Positions 27,855 to 36,148 of a stretch of DNA of 64,000 nucleotides are shown piece by piece. The stretch is from Oscillospiraceae bacterium (GTDB taxonomy: Bacteria; Bacillota; Clostridia; Oscillospirales; Oscillospiraceae), in assembly GCA_020025515.1 (NCBI GenBank), contig JAHHRZ010000007.1, forward strand, positions 41,324-105,323, in the 5' to 3' direction. The notes below the pieces were generated by a model. That model saw only the letters and a program-made list of their open reading frames with translations, searched no databases and was not told the DNA's origin. The first letter of the stretch is position 1, and each line of letters begins with the position of its first letter. The position numbers were made by a program, and so were the translations under genes.

Positions 27855-28589
27855 TCAGTCCTGCTCCCAGTTGTGCCAGACATTCTGCACATCGTCATCA
27901 TCTTCAAAGATGTCCAGCATCTTCTCCATGTTGACCTTGTCCTCTTCCTTTTCCAGCTTCTGATAGTTCTGAGGAACCATCTCCAGCTGAGCGGAAGCAA
28001 ACTTGTAGCCCTTGGCGGTCATGGCATCAGCCACGGCGTTGAAATCCTCGGTGGAGGTGTAGATGGTGAAGCACTCCCCCTCAGACTCAAAGTCGTCAGC
28101 GCCGCAGTCCATTGCGTCCATCATGACGGCATCCTCTTCATAGTCACCCTCTTCGTTATCGATGACCATGACGCCCTTGCGGTCAAAGCTCCAGGCCACG
28201 CAGCCGGAAGCGCCCATGTTTCCGCCGTACTTGTCGAAATGGTGCCGCATGGAACCGGCGGTACGGTTGCGGTTGTCGGTCATGGTCTCAACGATGACGG
28301 CCACGCCGCCGGGGCCGTATCCTTCATAGGTAATGGCTTCATAGCTGTCGCCTGCACCGGCACCGGCAGCCTTTTCCAGGGTCCGCTTGATGTTGTCGTT
28401 GGGCATATTGGCTGCCCGGGCCTTGGTAATTACGGTAGCCAGACGGGAGTTGTTGGCGGGATCGGCAGAGCCGCCCTCCTTCACTGCCACGATCAGCTCC
28501 TTTGCAATCTTGGTAAAGGAAGCAGAACGCTTTGCGTCCTGTGCACCCTTGGTTTTTTGAATGTTATGCCATTTGGAATGTCCAGACAT
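27855..28589 (-). CDS. YebC/PmpR-family protein
   Basis: A 244-residue YebC-like protein with the invariant N-terminus MSGHSKWHNIQ-K-K and the AKEL block. Family members were described as transcription regulators, and more recently some were linked to ribosome function at proline stretches; which applies here cannot be told. C-terminal acidic tail (EDDDDVQNV). Monocistronic, own promoter and terminator. Confidence 0.95.
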   Translation of the reverse strand: MSGHSKWHNIQKTKGAQDAKRSASFTKIAKELIVAVKEGGSADPANNSRLATVITKARAANMPNDNIKRTLEKAAGAGAGDSYEAITYEGYGPGGVAVIVETMTDNRNRTAGSMRHHFDKYGGNMGASGCVAWSFDRKGVMVIDNEEGDYEEDAVMMDAMDCGADDFESEGECFTIYTSTEDFNAVADAMTAKGYKFASAQLEMVPQNYQKLEKEEDKVNMEKMLDIFEDDDDVQNVWHNWEQD

Positions 28590-28643
28590 GAAAAAATCTT
28601 CCCTTCTATGTCAATCTGCTCAAAGCATTTATTCGCATTGTAT

Positions 28644-28672
28644 ATTCTAGCACAGTAGGCAGGGCAAATCAA
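28644..28672 (-). promoter_or_regulatory. yebC promoter
   Basis: TTGATT (28672-28667), 17-base spacer ending TGC, TAGAAT (28649-28644), leftward. The -35 box lies within 12 bases of the nif3-like stop codon. Confidence 0.78.
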
Positions 28673-28678
28673 CCGCAA

Positions 28679-29470
28679 TTAGCAGAATTTTATACAATCC
28701 GTGTGAATTTCAGAGACTTTTACAAGAACACCCGGGAGTTTTTCCCGAAGTTTATCTGCCAAAACCTGACAAATCAGGTTCTCTGTCCAAAAATGACCAG
28801 CATCTATGAGGGTAATGCCCAAATCTTTGGCATCCCAAAACTGATTGTACTTGCAGTCCGCTGTCACGAAGGTATCACATCCGGCCTCCGCTGCCGCATG
28901 AATCTCCCCGGCGCAGGCACCGCCCCCCACTGCGACTTTGCGGACTTGCCTTCCCCCTTCCGCATACCGAAGGCCGGGACAGCCCAGGGTTTTCTTGACC
29001 CGCTCCAGGAACTCCTCCACGGTCATCTGCGGAACCGTTCCTGCTCTCAGCAGACCCCAGGGCTTTCCGGCTTCGTCGGTTCCCTGGGGATTCAACACGG
29101 AAACCTCTTTGAGGCCCAGGGCATTTGCCAGGCAGTCATTGACGCCTCCGCTCACCTGATCTAAATTGGTATGGGCATTGATGGCCGCAATGCCATTTTC
29201 CGCCAGGAACAAAATACATCTGCCCAGGGCCGTGTCCTCCGTAATGCTCTTAGGGGCGTGAAAAATAAGGGGATGGTGGGTGACGATCACATCTGCCCCC
29301 CAGCTTTCGGCCTCCCGGCACACATCCTCAAAGGGATCCAGTGCCACCAAAATTTTTTCCGCCTTCCGGCTGCCTCTGCCCCACAGCAGGCCCACATTGT
29401 CCCACTGCTCCTGCATATAGGCAGGGGCCAGCTCCTCCACGCAGTCCAAAACGTCCTTTACCGTGTACAT
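28679..29470 (-). CDS. Nif3-like dinuclear metal-centre protein
   Basis: A 263-residue protein of the Nif3/DUF34 family. Metal ligands are visible as THHPL, NAHTNLD and the C-terminal GHFWTE region. These proteins form toroidal hexamers; a GTP cyclohydrolase I-like or metal-insertion role has been proposed. I chose ATG 29470 with GGAGG upstream, which overlaps trmK by 13 bases. The trmK-nif3 pairing is conserved in Firmicutes. Confidence 0.93.
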   Translation of the reverse strand: MYTVKDVLDCVEELAPAYMQEQWDNVGLLWGRGSRKAEKILVALDPFEDVCREAESWGADVIVTHHPLIFHAPKSITEDTALGRCILFLAENGIAAINAHTNLDQVSGGVNDCLANALGLKEVSVLNPQGTDEAGKPWGLLRAGTVPQMTVEEFLERVKKTLGCPGLRYAEGGRQVRKVAVGGGACAGEIHAAAEAGCDTFVTADCKYNQFWDAKDLGITLIDAGHFWTENLICQVLADKLREKLPGVLVKVSEIHTDCIKFC

Positions 29471-30144
29471 CTGTCTGCCTCCATTTCTCGCAGCTCCCGA
29501 AGCGCCGCGGCGTAATAGTCGTACTTTTCTCCTCCCTGAGTCTCCAGACCCAAAACCACCTTTTGGACGGTTTGGCGGCAAAAGACAAGATATTCCCCTA
29601 CCTGCGGATCCTCACAGGCCAGCAGAGCCGGGCTTACAAAGTGCTGCCCCGGGGTAAGATGCTGCTCCCCCGGCCTGGCCTCCAGGACCGTATAGAGAAA
29701 CCTTCCGTCCCGAACCGGCACTTCTTTTGTGATCACCCAGCCGTTTTCGCTCAGATACTGCCGCAGCTCATTCTGGGAGGACTGGCACTGCAGCACCAGC
29801 CGATAGGCTCCGCTGCGGAGCCATTGTCCCGCTTTCAAAATCCCCACCATGGTTTCCGCTCCCATGCCTGCCATGTGCAGAACATCAAATTCTCTAGGAA
29901 GTCCCTGGACGCCGTCACACAAGTGAAAGGAGATTCCCTGTGTAACGCCGAAGCGACGGGCGTTGTCTCTGGCTTTCTGCAAGGGCTGCTCTCCGATATC
30001 GGCTGCCAGGACTTTGGAAGCGATGCCGTTTTTCAATAAATACACAGCAAAATAGCCGTGGTCCGTTCCCACATCTGCCACCCGGTCACCGGGTGCAATG
30101 AAGGAGGCGCAGGCCAGCAGGCGTTTGGAAATGGGCAATTTCAT
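29458..30144 (-). CDS. trmK: tRNA (adenine-22-N1)-methyltransferase TrmK
   Basis: A 228-residue SAM-dependent methylase. The SAM-binding loop is ADVGTDHGYF and the acidic residue is in LAADIGEQPL; HMAGMGAETMVGIL is the TrmK family block. It methylates A22 of bacterial tRNA. The start lies just 17 bases from the DUF1858 terminator, leaving no room for a separate promoter. Confidence 0.93.
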   Translation of the reverse strand: MKLPISKRLLACASFIAPGDRVADVGTDHGYFAVYLLKNGIASKVLAADIGEQPLQKARDNARRFGVTQGISFHLCDGVQGLPREFDVLHMAGMGAETMVGILKAGQWLRSGAYRLVLQCQSSQNELRQYLSENGWVITKEVPVRDGRFLYTVLEARPGEQHLTPGQHFVSPALLACEDPQVGEYLVFCRQTVQKVVLGLETQGGEKYDYYAAALRELREMEADRCTR

Positions 30145-30161
30145 GTATGATCCTCCATAAA

Positions 30162-30198
30162 AAAACCAGGGACCGCTGAAAAAACGGTTCCTGGTTTT
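30162..30198 (-). terminator. Strong terminator after the DUF1858 gene
   Basis: 14-bp stem with one G-T pair (30162-30175 with 30185-30198), loop 9, followed on the minus strand by seven Ts. Because trmK starts 18 bases further on, this may act as an attenuator. Confidence 0.85.
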
Positions 30199-30209
30199 CT
30201 TCCAATTTC

Positions 30210-30440
30210 TTACTTCTTTTCCAGCTCGGAAGCCTCATACGCCTCCAGGAAGCGATTCAGCTGAGCCAGGAAGGGGTCACAGTCGATACCGTGAACCATG
30301 CAGGCCTCCTCAACGGTCTCGCCGCGGGAAGAGGGGCAGCCCAGGCAATGCATACCGATTGCCATGAACAAAGGAGCAGCCTGAGGAGCTACATCCAGAA
30401 CATCACCAATAATGGTATCTTTTTCGATCACAACAGCCAT
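30210..30440 (-). CDS. DUF1858 domain protein
   Basis: A 76-residue protein with the DUF1858 pattern: VIEKDTIIGDVLDVAPQA near the start, then GMHCLGCPSSRGETVEEAC. The CxxC pair may bind a metal or be redox-active. Family members accompany hybrid-cluster proteins and anaerobic stress genes; the exact function is unknown. I chose ATG 30440 with AGGAGG upstream. Confidence 0.9.
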   Translation of the reverse strand: MAVVIEKDTIIGDVLDVAPQAAPLFMAIGMHCLGCPSSRGETVEEACMVHGIDCDPFLAQLNRFLEAYEASELEKK

Positions 30441-30477
30441 GATAAATGACCTCCTATTGTCAGTGGATTTCCTGCTT

Positions 30478-30506
30478 ATTATACCCGGACAATGTAAAAA
30501 AAACAA
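30478..30506 (-). promoter_or_regulatory. Promoter of the DUF1858 gene
   Basis: TTGTTT (30506-30501), 17-base spacer, perfect TATAAT (30483-30478), leftward. Confidence 0.7.
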
Positions 30507-30535
30507 GAGCCAACTGCATACTCTGTCGAAAAAAG

Positions 30536-31189
30536 TTAAGATTTCTTTTTCCGGAAGGCCAGCTTATAGGCCAGAGGATAGGCTGCCACACTGAGAACGG
30601 TTGCCGCAATCAAATCCAGAGCAGAATGCTGCTTCACAAACACCGTAGAAATGGCTACCACAAAGGAGCCGATCCAAATGGCTGCCTGCATCCAGAACTT
30701 TCTCAGTCTGGGACAGTTCCAGGCCGCGAACACCACGGCAAAGGAGCCAATGACATGGATGCTGGGACAGACATTGGTATTGGTGTCATTTTCATATACC
30801 ATGCTGACCGCCCAGGTAAAGAGATTGTCTCTGGGAAACTCTGTCACACGCAAATCCTGCCGATTGGGGAAGAGTGCATAAAACAGCAAGGTAGAATATA
30901 GGGTAATTGCCAGAAACACCATGTAGCGCTTAAAGCCCATGGGGTCTTTCCACGCCAGATAGGCCGCCATTCCCACCACCATGGGCATCCAGATCACATA
31001 GGGCACAACGAAGCCTTCCAAAAAAGGAATTTTATCGTCCAGGGGGATATAAGTAGAAAAGCAGGCATCCTCCGGGACCAGCCATTCCACCAGATAGAAG
31101 GCTATGAAATAAATTACTAAGACCACACCGTACCAAAGGTGCCGATTTTCTTCTCTAAGCAGATACGGCTTTCTCGCCTGAGCTTGCAT
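30536..31189 (-). CDS. PAP2-family membrane phosphatase
   Basis: A 217-residue membrane protein with about five or six helices. The C-terminal half has the PAP2 motifs in divergent form: CPSIHVIGS (motif 2 His) and VKQHSALD (motif 3 His), closer to the Aur1/inositolphosphotransferase branch than to classic undecaprenyl-diphosphate phosphatases. It likely acts on a lipid phosphate at the outer face of the membrane. Start ATG 31189, about 10 bases after GGGAGG. Confidence 0.85.
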   Translation of the reverse strand: MQAQARKPYLLREENRHLWYGVVLVIYFIAFYLVEWLVPEDACFSTYIPLDDKIPFLEGFVVPYVIWMPMVVGMAAYLAWKDPMGFKRYMVFLAITLYSTLLFYALFPNRQDLRVTEFPRDNLFTWAVSMVYENDTNTNVCPSIHVIGSFAVVFAAWNCPRLRKFWMQAAIWIGSFVVAISTVFVKQHSALDLIAATVLSVAAYPLAYKLAFRKKKS

Positions 31190-31227
31190 GTCGATGATTC
31201 CTCCCAATTTAAAGATTACAAAGCTTT

Positions 31228-31256
31228 TTTATACCCTAAAAAAGGGAAAAAATCAA
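31228..31256 (-). promoter_or_regulatory. PAP2 gene promoter
   Basis: TTGATT (31256-31251), 17-base spacer, TATAAA (31233-31228), leftward. Confidence 0.7.
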
Positions 31257-31323
31257 GATGTAATTTGGATATTTAAGGGAGGCTTAATAGTTCCCTGACG
31301 GCACACAGGCCGGGACCCTGGGG

Positions 31324-32259
31324 CTATTGGGCGTTCAGAAGGGCTGATACCGAAACCTGGGAGGCTAAAATCAGTTCACAGGTGCAGTTTCCAAACGCTT
31401 TCCCCACCTCTTGGTTGATGATCTGAGAGACCCTCTGCAATTCTTGGATCTCCAGAGAATCTTCGGATATCTTAAAATAGATCGCAACCCACATATGCCG
31501 CCCTGTTCTTGTGATATCGAAAAACACCGGTTCAAATCGGCTTTGATCCAGGATCTGCGTACAGGTCTCCTTGATGGTCTCCACGGTCTGCTCGTCCGGA
31601 GGGAACAGAAACACATCCTTTATGGCGCCTCCGAGCATTTTGATACTCTCCGGGAGCATCAGCGCCATTACGACCACAGCCACTACCTGGTCAAAATACG
31701 GTGCAAGAAAGGCGATTGGTGTTTTTTCCAAAAATGTGGAGGCAAAAAAGGCAACGGCCATTCCGGCACTGTAGGCAATGTCCAGCTTCCAGCCCAAAAG
31801 CTCTGCATGCACCGTGGGGGAGGACACCGCCCGGTTCATTTTCTTCATAATCAGGTATATAACCACACTGGCGGTTCCCAGAATCATCTGAAAAACAGAA
31901 ATCTCCCACCCGTCTACCGAATTGCCTCCGGAGAAGATGGACGTAATGACCTCTACTCCAACGCCCAGTGTGACGGACAGCATCATAAAGCCCTTTACAA
32001 TCATAAAAATAGATTCTACCTGAAAATAGCCGTAGGGGTGCTCCTCTGATATGGGTTTATGAAACAACGGCGTAAGGAACAGAATCAGCGCAATAAAAAT
32101 CAGCTCTGTGGCATCATAGACCGCATCCATCAGCACAGACTGGGAGTGGCTGAAAATGGAAAATATCAACTCCGCAACGGCGAAGAGAAGACCGCCTATA
32201 AAGGACAGCATTAAAATCCGCTTTTCTCGTCGCTCGCTAATCATAAAGATTCCACGCAT
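31324..32259 (-). CDS. Cation diffusion facilitator family transporter
   Basis: A 311-residue CDF transporter: about five to six helices, then a cytoplasmic ferredoxin-like domain (about residues 215-300). The helix-2 metal site reads DAVYDATE (Asp-x3-Asp) and the following block EEHPYGYFQVE matches the family's HPYG signature. It exports divalent metal such as Zn, Mn or Fe in exchange for protons; the metal is not assignable. Start ATG 32259; an internal ATG at 32244 is an alternative. Confidence 0.88.
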   Translation of the reverse strand: MRGIFMISERREKRILMLSFIGGLLFAVAELIFSIFSHSQSVLMDAVYDATELIFIALILFLTPLFHKPISEEHPYGYFQVESIFMIVKGFMMLSVTLGVGVEVITSIFSGGNSVDGWEISVFQMILGTASVVIYLIMKKMNRAVSSPTVHAELLGWKLDIAYSAGMAVAFFASTFLEKTPIAFLAPYFDQVVAVVVMALMLPESIKMLGGAIKDVFLFPPDEQTVETIKETCTQILDQSRFEPVFFDITRTGRHMWVAIYFKISEDSLEIQELQRVSQIINQEVGKAFGNCTCELILASQVSVSALLNAQ

Positions 32260-32392
32260 CCCTTCTTTTTCATGGCAGAGGGCATATAACCGGGCCTTCG
32301 CCGGAACCGCTCTGAACCGCTTCCCATGTTCATTTTGTTTCCTCCTTTTGTGCTTCTCTCTTTCTGATTCAAGAAAGAGCTTTTTTGAAACT

Positions 32393-32401
32393 ATTATAGC
32401 A
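32393..32401 (-). promoter_or_regulatory. Extended -10 promoter upstream of the CDF gene
   Basis: TGCTATAAT reads leftwards at 32401-32393, with no good -35 box at the right distance. The remaining ~100 bases to the next promoter show nothing else. Confidence 0.5.
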
Positions 32402-32501
32402 CAGAAAAAAATCTAGTTGTGACGGATTTTTGAACCAAGCCAGAAAGCGTAAGAATTTCTATGTACCTTGGTATGATTGCATATTTTTTATATTGTGGTA
32501 T

Positions 32502-32530
32502 TTGCATTTTTATGGAAATGGTGCTAAAAT
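32502..32530 (+). promoter_or_regulatory. Promoter of the Xaa-Pro aminopeptidase gene
   Basis: TTGCAT (32502-32507), 17-base spacer ending TGC, TAAAAT (32525-32530). About 75 bases of leader follow. Confidence 0.72.
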
Positions 32531-32614
32531 GGCAGGGAGTCCCCTGGTAGTGTTACTGGGAACCGACATCATCAACTGATTGTCTTACAATACTGTATAA
32601 AGGAGTATTTCATT

Positions 32615-34402
32615 ATGAAAACTGTCCCCGAACGTTTGGCAGCTCTGCGTGCTGCCATGGTACAGGCAGGCTGTGACGCCTACATTATGCCCAGCAGCGA
32701 CCCTCACTCCAGTGAATACGCTCCCGGCCACTATACCGCCTGGGAATATTTCTCCGGCTTTTCCTGTGAAAATGCCAATCTTGTAGTAACCGCCGACGAT
32801 GCCGCCATGTGGGTGGATGGCCGCTTCTTTGGGGCAGCAGATACCGCCCTGGCAGGCACCGGCATTGCCTCCATGCATATGGGGGTCAAGGGGGTTCCCA
32901 CGCTCACCGAATGGCTCGGCGAAAAACTGTCCGCCGGCAAGGTGCTGGGATATACCGCAGAGACCATGCCCGTGATGCAGTGCCGCAAGCTCAACGACCT
33001 GTGCCAAAAGCAGGGCGCAAAGCTGGCTGATTTGCCCCTTGTGGATCAGGTTTGGGTGGAAGATCGTCCCGCACTGCCCTCCACCCCTGCATGGCTTCTG
33101 GATCTTTCCTATGCAGGCAAGTCCCCCGCGGATAAACTGGCCCTGCTTCGTGGCAAGCTGGCAGCGCAAAACTGCACCGCAATGCTGGTAACCAAGCTGG
33201 ACAGCCTGGCATGGCTTTTGAACCTTCGTGCTTCCGATGTGGAAAGCACCCCCTATGCCCTGGCCTTCTGCTATGTGGACATGGACACCGCCGTTCTCTT
33301 CACCAACACCAACCGGATTTCCGCCGAAACACTTCAGCAGCTGGCAGATGCCGGCGTGAAGACCGGAGAGTATATGGGCATGGCTGCCTACTTAACCGCC
33401 GGAACCGCCCAGCAGACCGTATTGGTTGACCCTGCCAGCCTGAATGCCGCGCTGGACAACGCACTACGCAGCAACAGCCTCTATACCGTTGTGGAAGGTG
33501 CCGACCCCATCGCCATGCTGAAGGCCGTAAAGAATGAAACCGAGCTGGCCTGCACACGCAGCGCCCATCTGGTAGACGGTGCCGCCATGGTTCGCTTCCA
33601 GATGGAGCTGGAGCAGCGTCTTTCCAAGGGCGAAACCCTCCGGGAAACCGATATTGACACCATCCTTCACAAGTACCGCAGCAGCGCCCAGAAGTTCATC
33701 ACCGAAAGCTTCTCCACCATTGCCGCATGGGGTCCCAACGCTGCCATGATGCACTATGCTCCCAAGGTTGGCGCAGACGCCGAGATTCAGCCCAAGGGGT
33801 ATCTGCTGGTAGACAGCGGCGCAACCTACTACGACGGCACCACCGATATCACCCGCACCTACGCCGTTGGCCCTCTGACCGAGGAGGAGAAGCTGGCCTA
33901 TACCCGTGTACTTCGCTGCCATATCGATGTAGCTATGGCCGTGTGGCGTGAGGGTGCTACCGGCGGCGAGCTGGACATGCTGGCCCGCCAGCCCCTGTGG
34001 CGCCATATGCTGGACTACCGCTGCGGCACCGGTCACGGCGTTTCCCATGTAGGCGCCGTCCATGAAGGCCCCCAGAGCCTGCGTCCTCACAGCAATGTTG
34101 CCTTTGTTCCCGGTATGGTCATTACCGATGAGCCCGGTATCTATGAGGAAGGCCACATTGGCATCCGGATCGAAAACGAGCTGGTCTGCGTGGAAGCAGG
34201 GGAAAGTGAATACGGAAAATATCTGCGGTTTGAGCCCATTACCTTTGTGCCCATCGATGTAAGCTGTGTCCTGCTGGACGAGCTGACCCGTGAGGAAAAG
34301 CAGTGGCTGAACCACTACCATGCTCAGGTTCTGGAAAAGCTCAGTCCTCTGCTCAACGAAACAGAAGTGGAATGGCTGCGCACCAAGTGTGCCGCCATCT
34401 AA
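32615..34402 (+). CDS. Xaa-Pro aminopeptidase (M24B, three-domain type)
   Basis: A 595-residue aminopeptidase P of the long three-domain form also found in eukaryotes. Two creatinase-like N-terminal domains (to about residue 300) precede the pita-bread catalytic domain. The five metal ligands are visible: Asp in LVDSGATYYDG, Asp in GTTDITRT, His in GTGHGVSHVG, Glu in ITDEPGIYEEG and Glu in IRIENELV. It removes N-terminal residues before proline. AAAGGAG precedes the ATG; monocistronic. Confidence 0.96.
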   Translation: MKTVPERLAALRAAMVQAGCDAYIMPSSDPHSSEYAPGHYTAWEYFSGFSCENANLVVTADDAAMWVDGRFFGAADTALAGTGIASMHMGVKGVPTLTEWLGEKLSAGKVLGYTAETMPVMQCRKLNDLCQKQGAKLADLPLVDQVWVEDRPALPSTPAWLLDLSYAGKSPADKLALLRGKLAAQNCTAMLVTKLDSLAWLLNLRASDVESTPYALAFCYVDMDTAVLFTNTNRISAETLQQLADAGVKTGEYMGMAAYLTAGTAQQTVLVDPASLNAALDNALRSNSLYTVVEGADPIAMLKAVKNETELACTRSAHLVDGAAMVRFQMELEQRLSKGETLRETDIDTILHKYRSSAQKFITESFSTIAAWGPNAAMMHYAPKVGADAEIQPKGYLLVDSGATYYDGTTDITRTYAVGPLTEEEKLAYTRVLRCHIDVAMAVWREGATGGELDMLARQPLWRHMLDYRCGTGHGVSHVGAVHEGPQSLRPHSNVAFVPGMVITDEPGIYEEGHIGIRIENELVCVEAGESEYGKYLRFEPITFVPIDVSCVLLDELTREEKQWLNHYHAQVLEKLSPLLNETEVEWLRTKCAAI

Positions 34403-34443
34403 GGCCGTAAGAAAACAAGGACTTTGCAGCCTGTGCCCCAGCA

Positions 34444-34483
34444 AAAAACCGTCTGACTTTCTTTGTAGAGTCAGACGGTTTTT
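34444..34483. terminator. Bidirectional terminator
   Basis: Perfect 14-bp inverted repeat (34444-34457 with 34470-34483) flanked by A-run and T-run, between the convergent aminopeptidase and alarmone synthetase genes. Confidence 0.93.
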
Positions 34484-34489
34484 ATATGC

Positions 34490-35173
34490 CTAAATATTCG
34501 CTTTTTCTCTCAGAAAGTCCATTTCACGGTCCAACTCCGTACTGATCTTTGCGCAGTTCAGCAGGGCGGCCTGCATCTCTTCGGTGAACTCCGTGGACTT
34601 TTTATACCGCAGCTGATGCTCCAAACTTGCCCAGCAATCCATGGCAATGGTTCTCAGCTGAATCTCCACCTTCATCATTTTCTTTTCCTTCTCCAGGAAA
34701 ATGGGGATCTCTATAATCAGATGCAGACTTCTGTATCCGTTTTCCTTGGGGTGCTTGATATAGTCCTTTACGCAGATCAAAGTAACATCATCCTGGTTTA
34801 ACAGGGCCTCTGCCAGCTTATACACATCCTGCACAAAGGAGCAGATCACCCGGATTCCAGCCACATCATACAGATTCTCCTCAATGGCCTCTACAGACAG
34901 GTCCACACCTTTTCTCTCCAGCTTCTCTACAATGCTGGGAAGGGATTTCAGTCGGGACTTGATGCCGCTAATGGGATTTCTGTCATTCATCAGGGAATAT
35001 TCCTCATCCAGCACCCGGAATTTCGTTTCCACCTCTTTAATGGCGCACCGATAATATGACATCAAGCGGCGGTAGGCCATTCCCTTCTTTCTGGTCCATT
35101 CAAAAATACCTTCTTCACGCGCAGTCAGAGACAGCCGTTTCACCAGCTGCTCTTCGTTGATTCCTGCAAACAT
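34490..35173 (-). CDS. Small alarmone synthetase (RelQ/YjbM-like)
   Basis: A 227-residue single-domain (p)ppGpp synthetase. RelA/SpoT synthetase motifs are DVAGIRVIC, YIKHPKENGYRSLH and VEIQLRTIAMDCWASLEHQLRYK; no hydrolase, TGS or ACT domain is present. It makes alarmones from ATP and GDP/GTP under stress. It is monocistronic with a ~110-base leader that can fold an ACAGCT/AGCTGT hairpin. Confidence 0.94.
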   Translation of the reverse strand: MFAGINEEQLVKRLSLTAREEGIFEWTRKKGMAYRRLMSYYRCAIKEVETKFRVLDEEYSLMNDRNPISGIKSRLKSLPSIVEKLERKGVDLSVEAIEENLYDVAGIRVICSFVQDVYKLAEALLNQDDVTLICVKDYIKHPKENGYRSLHLIIEIPIFLEKEKKMMKVEIQLRTIAMDCWASLEHQLRYKKSTEFTEEMQAALLNCAKISTELDREMDFLREKANI

Positions 35174-35291
35174 ACCGATTCTCCTTGCAAACTATATTTC
35201 ACTGCCATATATAGATCGATCCTTACATCACAGCTCCTGCTGAATACACGCCCATAAGCTGTTTTTACGTAGAATGATTTGTCGTTTTTGT

Positions 35292-35320
35292 ATTATAGCA
35301 TAGCCCCATCTCATTTTCAA
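35292..35320 (-). promoter_or_regulatory. Promoter of the alarmone synthetase gene
   Basis: TTGAAA (35320-35315), 17-base spacer ending TGC, perfect TATAAT (35297-35292), leftward. Confidence 0.8.
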
Positions 35321-35363
35321 CGACAGGCATCCCCCACCCGGTCGGGGCCTTCGATGGCAGAAG

Positions 35364-35410
35364 CAGAGGGCAAAGCCGGGCCGCTCATAAAGCGGATGCT
35401 TTGCCCTCTG
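35364..35410 (-). terminator. Nested hairpin after gatD
   Basis: Perfect 13-bp outer stem (35364-35376 with 35398-35410) enclosing a smaller CCGCT/AGCGG stem, 27 bases after the gatD stop. There is no T-run, so it may be a processing or stability element as well as a terminator. Confidence 0.6.
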
Positions 35411-35437
35411 GTTCCGTTCCAGCGCCATTGCGCCAAG

Positions 35438-36148
35438 TCAGCCAATATGGAAATTGGCCCCCGGCGCTTCCAGCTGGGACAAACGCAGATTGTAGGCCTC
35501 CATGGCCTCTTGCTCATAGGCCAGGGTATCGTCATGCCCCAGAAGCCGCAGGAGATACTTGGTAAACAACGGATTCAGCACAAGGAAGGGGCCCAGCAAA
35601 TAGGTTAGAAACAGATTCTTATAATGAACGCCCTCTGTGTGATCCTCCGGACTATTGCCGCAGCCTCCACGCACCTTCATAAAGGCGTGGGGAAACTCTC
35701 CTCGGCAAAAGGAAAACTGTGAACGGCATCCTACCATGGGGATGTCCTCAAAGTCCCCTAAGAACATCGAATTGTGGCGGATTTCCTGAATTTTTCGGTC
35801 CGCATGGAAGGGAAACAGTCCCAGCATCCGGGTTTTCTCCCCGCTGTCGGAAATATACTCCCCAAAAAGCTCCATGGCGTTTCCCGTGGCCAGAACCACA
35901 ACCCCTTCTTCTATGAGCTCTTTCAGCCGCGGCACATAGTCCATCAGCCTTTTCACTGCCATTTCCTGTTTTCTCTCCGGCATGGAGCCCAGATAGAGCA
36001 TATCCACATGGCCTGTGGCAAAGCGAGGCTCAGAATAAAGATCCGTATACACAAATTCCATATCCGGGGCGCAGGCTTGCAGATATCGGATGTTTGCCAT
36101 ATCCCCATAGAGATTGCTAAACTCAGGGAACAACACTTCCACTGTCAT
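35438..36148 (-). CDS. GatD-like glutamine amidotransferase homologue lacking the catalytic dyad
   Basis: A 236-residue CobB/CobQ-type amidotransferase-like protein. It matches GatD by position after murT and by the block EGVHYKNL. In active GatD the nucleophile Cys sits in ICGGYQ and the His in YLHGP; here the corresponding segments read ATGNAMEL and YLLGP, so both residues are missing. Lipid II amidation by glutamine hydrolysis is therefore doubtful; it may be a structural partner of MurT or use free ammonia. Its ATG overlaps the murT stop (ATGA). Confidence 0.85.
   Translation of the reverse strand: MTVEVLFPEFSNLYGDMANIRYLQACAPDMEFVYTDLYSEPRFATGHVDMLYLGSMPERKQEMAVKRLMDYVPRLKELIEEGVVVLATGNAMELFGEYISDSGEKTRMLGLFPFHADRKIQEIRHNSMFLGDFEDIPMVGCRSQFSFCRGEFPHAFMKVRGGCGNSPEDHTEGVHYKNLFLTYLLGPFLVLNPLFTKYLLRLLGHDDTLAYEQEAMEAYNLRLSQLEAPGANFHIG

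Noticed and set aside
30524..30530. Spo0A box (TGTCGAA) near the DUF1858 promoter
   Set aside because: A single 7-base match is expected by chance, and similar matches occur inside coding sequence.
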